DNA of 6,554 nucleotides, taken from assembly GCA_015520475.1 (NCBI GenBank), contig WAQA01000109.1, forward strand, positions 1 to 6,554, in the 5' to 3' direction. The notes under the pieces are model-generated. The model saw nothing but the letters and a program-made list of their open reading frames with translations, was not told where the DNA came from and searched no databases. Numbering within the stretch: the stretch's first letter is position 1; each line of letters opens with the position of its first letter. Shown piece after piece: positions 1-6,325 of the stretch. A program made the position numbers and the translations under genes. This DNA is from Candidatus Bathyarchaeota archaeon (GTDB lineage Archaea > Thermoproteota > Bathyarchaeia > Bathyarchaeales > WAQA01).

Positions 1-1431
1 GCCCTAATCACAAACGCTTATCTATTAAAGAAGAATTTTGGGGATGAACCCATCCATGAGGGACTGCACAGATTCCTCGGCTTCCCAGACACTATAATGA
101 CGGATTCAGGAGCATATCAGATACTCACCTACGGAGAAATAGAGGTTACACCGGAAGATATCATAGAGTATCAGGAGAAGATAGACACCGACATAGCTAC
201 GATACTGGATATACCTACCGGATGGAGAGTCTCAAGAGAATATGCACTCTACACAGTAAATGAGACTTTGAGGAGGGCACGTCAACTCGAAAGGCTTAAG
301 GAGAGGGATGACATCGCATGGGTCGGTCCAATCCAGGGTGGAAGATTCCTTGATCTGATAAGTCTCTCAGCGAAGAGTATGAGTGAACTTCCATTCCAGA
401 TATACGCTCTTGGAAGCCCAACAATAGTTATGGAGCAATATAGATTCGACCTCCTAGTTGATATGATATTAACTGCAAAGATGAATCTGCCGCCGGACAG
501 GCCATTCCACCTCTTCGGAGCTGGACATCCATTCATCTTCTCTCTAATAGCCGCTTTAGGATGCGACCTATTCGATTCAGCAGCCTACTCCCTCTACGCC
601 AAGGATGGACGATACATGACTGAGTATGGAACCTTAAGGTTGGAGGAGCTCAGGTACCTGCCATGCTCATGTCCAGTCTGCTCAAAACATGAAATAGAAG
701 ATGTACAGAGCCTACAGAGAGAGGAGAGGGAGGAGTTCCTAACCAGACATAACCTCTACGTCTGCATCTCAGAGATGAGGAGGGTTAAGCAGTCCATAGT
801 TGAGGGGAGACTCTGGGAGTACATGGAGATGAGGGCTCATGGACATCCAAAACTACTCCAAGCGCTGAAGAGACTGTCGGAGTATAGCGGTTACATTGAA
901 GGGTCATCCCCAACCTCAAAGAGAAGCGGAATCTTCTTCTTCAGCCAAATAGGATATTCAAGGCCTGAGATAACACGTTACAGAGCTAGACTCAAGGAGA
1001 GATATAGGCCGGATGGGGAGAACCTCCTATTAATACCAGACCTCGGAGTTGAATTCTACCGTGGAAGAAGATTCATCGAATTCGTTGAGGAGAATATGGG
1101 AAGGATAAATATATGCATCTACACAGTTCCATTCGGCCCCATACCCATCGAACTTAAAGATGTATATCCGCTCTCACAATATGAAGTTGCACTTCCACCA
1201 GAAGACTCAATGATAGAATCAGTAATTAAACATATTAAAGAATACGTGAATAGAAACAGATTTAAGAAGGTTATTATACTTTCTAGGGAGAATACATGGG
1301 AAGAGAAATTGGCAGACAGATGCAGAAAGATCATATCAACAGAAAAGATTTTATGTGAGGTTGTAAAGCTGAGGAAGAAACCAAATATAAAGGATCTAAC
1401 CGAGATCACCGGAAGGATTATGGAGACATAA
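1..1431 (+). CDS. tgtA: Archaeosine tRNA-guanine transglycosylase (TgtA), 5' end outside window
   Basis: Exchanges guanine 15 in the D-loop of archaeal tRNAs for preQ0, the first tRNA-bound step of archaeosine synthesis; cytoplasmic. The frame is open from base 1, and the codons before the ATG at 97 encode conserved family sequence (ALITNAYLLKK, then a GLHRFLGF stretch), so the gene starts upstream; by recall of the Pyrococcus enzyme about 60 residues are missing. Counting window codons, MTDSGAYQ holds the substrate-binding Asp35, FDSAAYSLYAKD holds the probable nucleophile Asp192, and Cys222, Cys224, Cys227 and His250 form the zinc site (CSCPVC...H). GAGHP precedes the nucleophile strand. 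After the TIM-barrel comes a domain with a PFGPIPIEL...YPLSQYE stretch near residues 377-398, shared with the TgtA/ArcS family. The protein stops there, without the C-terminal PUA domain of full-length TgtA. Family call is very secure; the short C-terminus is the odd point. The next gene starts about 40 bases downstream. Confidence 0.95.
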   Translation, partial: ALITNAYLLKKNFGDEPIHEGLHRFLGFPDTIMTDSGAYQILTYGEIEVTPEDIIEYQEKIDTDIATILDIPTGWRVSREYALYTVNETLRRARQLERLKERDDIAWVGPIQGGRFLDLISLSAKSMSELPFQIYALGSPTIVMEQYRFDLLVDMILTAKMNLPPDRPFHLFGAGHPFIFSLIAALGCDLFDSAAYSLYAKDGRYMTEYGTLRLEELRYLPCSCPVCSKHEIEDVQSLQREEREEFLTRHNLYVCISEMRRVKQSIVEGRLWEYMEMRAHGHPKLLQALKRLSEYSGYIEGSSPTSKRSGIFFFSQIGYSRPEITRYRARLKERYRPDGENLLLIPDLGVEFYRGRRFIEFVEENMGRINICIYTVPFGPIPIELKDVYPLSQYEVALPPEDSMIESVIKHIKEYVNRNRFKKVIILSRENTWEEKLADRCRKIISTEKILCEVVKLRKKPNIKDLTEITGRIMET

Positions 1432-1457
1432 CAATTCAAACGTTCACTTAAAGGTTT

Positions 1458-1466
1458 GGAAGGTGA
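1458..1466 (+). promoter_or_regulatory. Shine-Dalgarno site of the aCPSF2-like gene
   Basis: GGAAGGTGA contains AGGTGA, a good match to the archaeal anti-Shine-Dalgarno. It ends six bases before the ACG at 1473, an ideal spacing. The site itself contains the TGA (1464-1466) that closes the upstream reading frame, so translation of the nuclease frame must begin downstream of it. This site is the main argument for a start near 1473 and not at the ATG at 1575. Confidence 0.55.
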
Positions 1467-1472
1467 GTTATC

Positions 1473-2735
1473 ACGTCTATAAAGATAAAATTTCTCGGTT
1501 CTGCAAGAGAGGTTGGAAGAGCAGCAATACAAGTCAAATCTGAAAAGACAAATCTCCTACTCGATTACGGCGTAATGCTGAACCATGTACCCGGATTCCC
1601 AATGCATGTTCCCCCACGAGAGATAGACGGAATCATCCTAACCCATAGCCACCTAGACCATTCAGGAGCCACACCAATATTCTACATAAAGAATAAGAAG
1701 CCATTATACGGTACAAAATTAATGTTCGACTTCACAAACCTCCTAATAAAAGACTTCATACACCTATCAAGCTATTACCTACCATTCGAGTACATCGAGC
1801 TCCGCTCAATGATGAGGAACGCGACGAATATACCCTACGGAGAGAAACAGAGAATAGGAGACATAGAATTCAAACTGTTAAATTCAGGGCATATACCTGG
1901 AAGCGCCCAAGTCCTCCTAGAAGCAGAAGGAAAAAGAATCGTCTATACAAGCGACTATAACCTTACAGACACAAGACTCCTGAACGGCGCAGACATAGAC
2001 TATGGAGAGATAGACGGCCTAATAATAGAGAGCACATACGCCGATGAAGACCACACCGACAGAGCAATCCTAGAAAAGAGATTCATCGAGAACATATATG
2101 AAGTTGTAGAGTCAGGTGGAACGGTTCTGGTGCCAGCGTTCAGCGTCGGCCGAGCGCAGGAGATAGCATGTATACTAGCAGCCTACCACTTCGAATACTC
2201 AATCGTAATCGATGGAATGGCCAGGGAAGCAAGCAGAATACTAATGAACAACCTAGACTACCTCAGAGACGGAAAACTCTTCATGGATGCAATGCACACA
2301 ACAAGCTGGGTTGAAGACTGGAGGGACAGGAGAATGGCGGCTAAGAAGCCTGGAGTAATCATATCCCCAGCCGGCATGCTGAAGGGAGGACCATCCTCAT
2401 TCTACATCCAGAAGATCGGAAAGAAATCCGGCAACGCAGTCTTCCTAGTAGGCTACCAGATCCCAGGAACCCCTGGAAGAGAACTACTCGACAAAGGAGT
2501 ATGCGTAATAGATGGAAAGGTAAGGAAGATCAAGGCAAGAGTTGAATTCTTCGATTTCTCCTCACATTCAGGGGCGAAGGAACTGAAGGAAACAGTGAAG
2601 AGATTGAAGGGTGAACCAACAGTATTCGTCGTCCACGGAGCAGATGGAAACTGCCAGAGATTCGCCAAATGGATAAAGGATGAAACTGGACTGGAAGCAA
2701 AAGCACCTAAAACAGGTGAAGAATACATAATATAA
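1473..2735 (+). CDS. aCPSF2-like metallo-beta-lactamase / beta-CASP ribonuclease, probable ACG start
   Basis: Zinc-dependent ribonuclease of the archaeal CPSF73-like group (RNA 3'-end processing and/or 5'-3' trimming; cytoplasmic). Numbering from the ACG at 1473 gives 420 residues, the usual aCPSF2 size, with no N-terminal KH domains as in aCPSF1. Metallo-beta-lactamase motifs: LTHSHLDHSG (His58, His60, Asp62, His63), SGHIPGSA (His140), TSDYN (Asp161). Beta-CASP motifs: ESTYAD (Glu186), PAFSVGRAQEI, FSSHSG (His365) and VVHGADG (His388). All metal ligands are present, so it should be active. The first in-frame ATG is at 1575, but the 34 codons before it encode the conserved first strands (IKFLGSAREVGR, then a LLLDYG strand), so a start there would break the fold. 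No ATG, GTG or TTG lies between the TGA at 1464 and 1575; ACG at 1473 (reading M-S-I-K-I-K-F-L-G) has the best spacing to the ribosome site. A one-base sequence error after the GTG at 1463 is the alternative. Confidence 0.9.
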   Translation, partial: TSIKIKFLGSAREVGRAAIQVKSEKTNLLLDYGVMLNHVPGFPMHVPPREIDGIILTHSHLDHSGATPIFYIKNKKPLYGTKLMFDFTNLLIKDFIHLSSYYLPFEYIELRSMMRNATNIPYGEKQRIGDIEFKLLNSGHIPGSAQVLLEAEGKRIVYTSDYNLTDTRLLNGADIDYGEIDGLIIESTYADEDHTDRAILEKRFIENIYEVVESGGTVLVPAFSVGRAQEIACILAAYHFEYSIVIDGMAREASRILMNNLDYLRDGKLFMDAMHTTSWVEDWRDRRMAAKKPGVIISPAGMLKGGPSSFYIQKIGKKSGNAVFLVGYQIPGTPGRELLDKGVCVIDGKVRKIKARVEFFDFSSHSGAKELKETVKRLKGEPTVFVVHGADGNCQRFAKWIKDETGLEAKAPKTGEEYII

Positions 2736-2795
2736 CATAGACGCCTATCAGAAGCCTGGAACATAAAGAGATAAACAACATAGAACCCCATGACA

Positions 2796-2807
2796 ATACA
2801 TATAAGT
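2796..2807 (+). promoter_or_regulatory. Probable TATA box/promoter for rpl14e-cbf5
   Basis: ATATAAGT at 2800-2807 is the best TATA-like match in the 115-base gap before rpl14e. Transcription starting the usual 22-27 bases downstream would begin near 2829 and leave a leader of about 20 bases carrying the GGAGGT ribosome site. The stretch just upstream (2791-2799) is a poor BRE. This is a position-and-motif inference only. Confidence 0.5.
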
Positions 2808-2838
2808 ATTTGATTTTACATCTTTCCCTAAAAATACT

Positions 2839-2844
2839 GGAGGT
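2839..2844 (+). promoter_or_regulatory. Shine-Dalgarno site of rpl14e
   Basis: GGAGGT, a strong ribosome binding site, lies six bases before the TTG at 2851. It fixes that TTG as the start of the L14e gene; there is no competing ATG at the expected N-terminus. Confidence 0.75.
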
Positions 2845-2850
2845 TAACTC

Positions 2851-3117
2851 TTGCCTGCAATCGAAGTTGGTAGGGTATGTATAAAGATAGCTGGTAGAGA
2901 ATCTGGGAGACGATGCGTCATCGTAGACATAATCGACAAGAACTTCGTCCTGATAACAGGGCCAAAGAACATCACAGGAGTCAGAAGGAGAAGAGCCAAC
3001 ATCAACCACATAAAACCGACTGAAGAGAAGATCAATATAAGGAAGGGAGCCACAGACGAGGAGGTAGCTGAAGCACTCAAGAAGGCAAGGCTCATCAAAG
3101 AGGAGAAAACAGAATAA
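2851..3117 (+). CDS. rpl14e: Large ribosomal subunit protein L14e
   Basis: Small basic protein of the archaeal/eukaryotic 50S/60S subunit, 88 residues, matching the normal archaeal length of this family. The N-terminus PAIEVGRVCIKIAGRESGRR followed by a CVIVDIIDKNFVLITGP strand region is the SH3-like (KOW-type) fold typical of L14e; RRRRANINHIKPTEEKI is the basic RNA-contact and linker part, and the tail (about residues 64-88) is a charged helix. It starts at TTG behind a near-perfect GGAGGT. Only 26 bases separate it from cbf5, and L14e next to cbf5/truB is a recurrent archaeal gene order, so the two are likely co-transcribed from the promoter near 2800. L14e is found only in some archaeal lineages, which fits a TACK-type host. 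Confidence 0.93.
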   Translation: MPAIEVGRVCIKIAGRESGRRCVIVDIIDKNFVLITGPKNITGVRRRRANINHIKPTEEKINIRKGATDEEVAEALKKARLIKEEKTE

Positions 3118-3143
3118 ACCCATGGATCACGGGGAGAGAACCA

Positions 3144-4166
3144 GTGCCTAGATTAATAGCTCCATGGGAAAGAAAGAGGAAGATTCTGATCAAGGCAGAA
3201 GACACAACAGATCCAAATTACGGATGCAAACCAGAGGAAAGGCCAATAAAAGATTACATAAGATTCGGCGTAATCAACCTCGATAAGCCCTCAGGCCCCT
3301 CAAGCCATGAAGTAACAGCATGGATCAAACGTATACTGAATATTGAACATGCCGGTCACGGAGGGACTCTAGAGGTTTAAGGCCAGAGAAATCCCAAAGT
3401 GACCGGTATCCTACCGATAGCACTGCTAGAAGCAACAAAGATAATCCAAGCCCTCCTAACAGCAGGGAAAGAATACGTCTGCGTCATGAAGATACACTCA
3501 GACATCCCTGAAAATAGGATCAGGACGATTCTAGATCAATTCCAAGGAAGAATCTATCAGAGACCTCCACTGAGAGCCTCAGTGAAGAGGAGAGTCAGAA
3601 TAAGGAGAATATACTACCTCGACGTGTTAGAGATAGATGGAAGAAACATCCTCTTCAAGATAGGATGCGAAGCCGGAACATACATCCGCAAGCTAATCCA
3701 CGACGTCGGCGAGATACTTGGATGCGGAGCCCACATGCATGAGCTGAGAAGGACAAGGGCAGGCCCATTCACAGAAGACAGAAACCTCGTCACACTCCAC
3801 GACATAGTATACCTCTACGAAGAATGGAAAGAAAGTGGAGATGACAACCTAATAAGAAAATTCATACTGCCCATGGAGAGAGCCCTAGACCTCCTACCAA
3901 AAATATATATTCGAGACTCAGCCGTCGACGCCATATGCCACGGAGCACATCTAACAGCGCCAGGAGTAACATCGCTGGAATCAGACATCAAAAGAGGAGA
4001 GAGAGTTGCAATATTCACCTTGAAGGGAGAGGCTGTAGCATTAGCCGAGGCAACAGCAAACTCGGAGGAGATAATCGAGATGAGCCATGGAATAGTAGCC
4101 AAGAACATGAGGGTTCTGATGCCGCGTGGAACATACCCGAAACTCTGGAGGACAAGCCGCCCATAA
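3144..4166 (+). CDS. cbf5: H/ACA RNP tRNA/rRNA pseudouridine synthase Cbf5, gene interrupted by an 18-nt intron: join(3144..3372,3391..4166)
   Basis: Catalytic subunit of the archaeal H/ACA ribonucleoprotein (with Nop10, Gar1 and L7Ae), converting guide-selected uridines of rRNA to pseudouridine and able to modify tRNA U55. Spliced, it encodes 334 residues, the normal archaeal length. In order: an N-terminal extension with LIAPWERKRKILIKAEDTT; the TruB-type motif INLDKPSGPSSHEV (about 45-57); HAGHGGTLDPKVTG with catalytic Asp77; EYVCVMKIHSD; YQRPPLRASVKRRVR; EAGTYIRKLIHDVG (Tyr174, Arg176); GAHMHELRRTRAGPF; and a PUA domain from about residue 248 to 328. Start is GTG at 3144, with a GGGGAG stretch upstream. 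As raw sequence the frame stops at TAA 3378-3380, just after GGTLEV, and reopens in the same frame. Deleting 3373-3390 restores Asp77 from G3372 plus A3391-T3392. A pseudogene or assembly artefact is unlikely because everything else is intact and the junction folds as a splice motif. Confidence 0.93.
3349..3409 (+). other. Bulge-helix-bulge splice structure plus extended exon helix in cbf5 mRNA
   Basis: Pairings seen directly: 3349-3359 with 3399-3409 (11 bp, one G-U at 3351/3407); a 3x3 internal loop (GGA 3360-3362 opposite AAA 3396-3398); outer BHB helix GGGA 3363-3366 with TCCC 3392-3395; 3-nt bulge AAA 3389-3391; central 4-bp helix CTCT 3367-3370 with AGAG 3385-3388; 3-nt bulge AGA 3371-3373; inner helix GG 3374-3375 with CC 3383-3384, with U3376-G3382 possible. 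Order and sizes match the canonical archaeal splice motif. The outer pairing uses codons for the HAGH and VTGI segments of the enzyme. Confidence 0.85.
3373..3390 (+). other. Putative archaeal BHB intron in cbf5 pre-mRNA (18 nt)
   Basis: Runs from A3373 to A3390 and carries an in-frame TAA (3378-3380). Its removal joins exon 1 (ending CTAG) to exon 2 (starting ATCCC), giving the conserved TLDPK with no other change. The cut points fall between the second and third base of each 3-nt bulge, as the tRNA-splicing endonuclease requires: AG|A at 3371-3373 and AA|A at 3389-3391. Shifting both cuts one base right gives the same mRNA, because A3373 and A3391 are identical. At 18 nt it is very short, leaving an inner hairpin of only GG/CC plus a possible G-U pair. 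Introns in archaeal cbf5 genes are established for crenarchaeotes; splicing here is inferred, not observed. Confidence 0.88.
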
Positions 4167-4207
4167 CAGAACAACCTCCAAAAAATAAAAAGTAAATATT
4201 TAAAGAA

Positions 4208-4267
4208 GGAAAGAGTATTAAAGAAGCCTTTTAGCCTCCATTTAGCGAAAGAATTAATAACTCTTCC
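4208..4267 (+). repeat. Imperfect inverted repeat upstream of hppA
   Basis: The arms 4208-4221 (GGAAAGAGTATTAA) and 4254-4267 (TTAATAACTCTTCC) can pair over 13 bp, with one bulged A on each side (4210 and 4260), around a 32-base loop that holds TTTAGC twice (4230-4235 and 4241-4246). An AT-rich TATA-like stretch (TAAATATTTAAA, 4193-4204) lies just upstream; if it served as promoter, part of the repeat would be in a 5' leader of hppA. If the TATA box at 4281 is used instead, the repeat is upstream DNA and could bind a dimeric regulator. No known riboswitch is recognised. Confidence 0.45.
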
Positions 4268-4273
4268 ATCAAA

Positions 4274-4288
4274 GTGAAACATATAAAG
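4274..4288 (+). promoter_or_regulatory. Probable BRE/TATA element for hppA
   Basis: GTGAAAC at 4274-4280 followed by ATATAAAG at 4281-4288 resembles a BRE plus TATA box. The expected start of transcription, 22-27 bases downstream, falls around 4308-4313, at or just before the ATG at 4313. This would make a leaderless or almost leaderless mRNA, and would exclude the in-frame GTG at 4274, which lies inside the element. A stretch GTGGGGA at 4301-4307 could instead act as a weak ribosome site. Confidence 0.5.
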
Positions 4289-4312
4289 AACTCCTTTATT
4301 GTGGGGACTATT

Positions 4313-6325
4313 ATGATATCTGAAGGAGTAGAGTGGATATTAGCTCCGATATCCGCGATGATATCGATTGGAGTAGGCCTCCTACTATTCCGATACGTAA
4401 CCAAGAAGGATGCAGGAAACAGGAGGATGCAGGAGATAGCGCAGGCGATAAAAGAGGGGGCGGACGCCTTCCTAAAAAGGGAATTCACGATACTAGCATA
4501 CTTCGTAGCTGTCATGGCTACTTTAATAGCTGTTCTAATCAACCCGTTCATGGGGCCCGCCTACATATTCGGTTCAGCATGCTCAGCCCTAGCAGGATTC
4601 TTCGGCATGGAAGTAGCCTTAAGAGCAAACGTTAGAACAGCGAACGCCTCAAGGAAGGGACTGAACAGCTCATTCCCAATAGCCTTCCGCGGAGGAGCCG
4701 TCATGGGATTATCAGTGGTTGGATTCGCCGTTCTCGGGATAAGCCTAATCTACGCGCTTACCAGAGACCCTGAAATGGTGCTTGGCTTCAGCTTCGGAGC
4801 CAGTGCAATGGCTCTCTTCGCCAAGGCAGGAGGAGGAATATACACTAAAACAGCGGATATAGGAGCTGATCTCGTAGGGAAGGTTGAACTGGGAATACCT
4901 GAAGACGACCCCCGAAACCCAGCTGTTATAGCCGACAACGTAGGGGATAATGTGGGGGACGTGGCAGGTATGGGATCAGACCTCTTCGACTCCTACGTAG
5001 CCAGCATAGTAGCAGTTATGATTCTAGGTGAAAGCCTAGGATATAAATGGATGAATATACCATTAGTATTTGCAGGTTTAGGTATAATCTCATCAATTAT
5101 AGGCGTGGCTATTGTAAGAGTCGGCAAAAGCGGAAATCCAGGTAAAGCATTGAATATGGGAACATACATAACCTGCATACTCTTCTCATCCCTAACATTC
5201 ACAGCGACAATCATCTTCGGATATAACATTGAGGTTTGGGGAGCAGCGATGGTCGGATTAATATCAGGCGTAATCATAGGGGTGACAACAGACTACTTCA
5301 CATCCATCGACAGGGCGCCAGCCAAGAAGACTGCAGAGTCATCCCAGACAGGAGCAGCAATAAACATAATCACAGGATTCTCCTATGGATTAATCAGCGT
5401 CCTACCTTCACTCCTAGGAATCGCCGCAGCCTCCTTCATAGCATGGACACTGGCCGGAGTTTACGGGGTTGGAATGAGCGCCCTCGGAATGCTCTCCATC
5501 GTCGGCATGATAATCGCCGGAGACGCATACGGTCCAATAGTTGACAACGCTAAAGGAATAGCTGAGCAGAGCGGATTACATGAGGAGGTAATAGACGTAT
5601 GCGATAAACTCGACGCTGCAGGAAACACTGCAAAGGCCATCACAAAGGGATTCGCTATAGGAGCAGCCGGATTAACCGTGCTGGCGCTACTAGCATCCTT
5701 CCGTGAAATCGTAAAGGACATAACAGGCGAATACGTCAACTTCGCATTGATGAATCCACTCGTACTCTCAGGAGTACTCATCGGAATAACGGTTCCAGGA
5801 CTCTTCTCAGCGATGGTTATGCTTGGAGTAGGTAGAAACGCCTTCAGGATGATAGAGGAGGTTAGGAGACAATTCAGGGAGATCCCTGGATTAAAGGAGG
5901 GAGTGGAAGGAGTCAAACCGGACTATGCATCATGCGTTGACATAGCAACCAAAGGAGCCTTAATGGAGCTCCTCCCAGCAAGCGTAGTCGCAATAATAAT
6001 CACGGTGGCTGTAGGATTCATCGGAGGAATCAGAGCCTTAGGAGGATATCTTGGAGGAACAATACTCAGCGGCCTCCTATTCGCCCTCCTAATGGCCAAT
6101 TCAGGCGGGCTATGGGACAACGCTAAGAAGTATATTGAGGCAGGAGCATACGGAGGAAAGGGATCCGAAACCCATAAGGCAGCCGTTATAGGAGACACTG
6201 TAGGAGACCCATTCAAGGACACTGCAGGACCATCACTGAACACTCTGATAACTGTAATCTCACTTGTAGCCTCAGTCTTCGCAGTATTATTCGTCAAATA
6301 CAACCTCGTCGAGTACCTAACCTGA
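4313..6325 (+). CDS. hppA: Membrane-integral H+-translocating pyrophosphatase, K+-independent type
   Basis: Hydrolyses pyrophosphate at the inner face of the membrane and pumps protons outward. From the ATG at 4313 it has 670 residues, within the family range, and is strongly hydrophobic throughout, fitting the usual set of about 16 membrane segments. Signature motifs: GGGIYTKTADIGADLVGKVE (173-192), EDDPRNPAVIADNVGDNVGD (Asp208 begins the DNVGDNVGD block) and GSDLFDS; near the C-terminus NSGGLWDNAKKYIE and GDTVGDPFKDTAGPSLN (about 627-643), which supply Mg-pyrophosphate ligands. In AGNTAKAITKG, Lys441 and Thr444 occupy the positions that are Ala and Gly in K+-dependent enzymes, so it should not need K+. 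Upstream in-frame GTGs (4274, 4301) would add 13 or 4 residues but the first overlaps the TATA-like box. The gene appears to be transcribed separately, since 146 bases divide it from cbf5. Ends in TGA; the other genes end in TAA. Confidence 0.96.
   Translation: MISEGVEWILAPISAMISIGVGLLLFRYVTKKDAGNRRMQEIAQAIKEGADAFLKREFTILAYFVAVMATLIAVLINPFMGPAYIFGSACSALAGFFGMEVALRANVRTANASRKGLNSSFPIAFRGGAVMGLSVVGFAVLGISLIYALTRDPEMVLGFSFGASAMALFAKAGGGIYTKTADIGADLVGKVELGIPEDDPRNPAVIADNVGDNVGDVAGMGSDLFDSYVASIVAVMILGESLGYKWMNIPLVFAGLGIISSIIGVAIVRVGKSGNPGKALNMGTYITCILFSSLTFTATIIFGYNIEVWGAAMVGLISGVIIGVTTDYFTSIDRAPAKKTAESSQTGAAINIITGFSYGLISVLPSLLGIAAASFIAWTLAGVYGVGMSALGMLSIVGMIIAGDAYGPIVDNAKGIAEQSGLHEEVIDVCDKLDAAGNTAKAITKGFAIGAAGLTVLALLASFREIVKDITGEYVNFALMNPLVLSGVLIGITVPGLFSAMVMLGVGRNAFRMIEEVRRQFREIPGLKEGVEGVKPDYASCVDIATKGALMELLPASVVAIIITVAVGFIGGIRALGGYLGGTILSGLLFALLMANSGGLWDNAKKYIEAGAYGGKGSETHKAAVIGDTVGDPFKDTAGPSLNTLITVISLVASVFAVLFVKYNLVEYLT

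Noticed and set aside
1446..1451. CTTAAA as a TATA box for the aCPSF2-like gene
   Set aside because: A start 22-27 bases downstream would cut off the strong AGGTGA ribosome site; co-transcription with tgtA is more consistent.
3144..3380. cbf5 as a pseudogene or two separate genes (3144-3380 and 3399-4166)
   Set aside because: All family motifs are intact on both sides, the frame is unchanged, and an 18-base removal supported by a BHB fold restores the exact conserved motif.
3378..3380. TAA as stop-codon recoding or ribosome bypass in cbf5
   Set aside because: Reading through would replace GGTLDPKVTG with a six-residue insertion next to the catalytic Asp and change D to E; splicing explains the sequence without new mechanisms.
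3935..4195. 86-codon + frame overlapping the end of cbf5
   Set aside because: It is a shifted reading of the PUA-domain codons, low in hydrophobic order, with no recognisable features.
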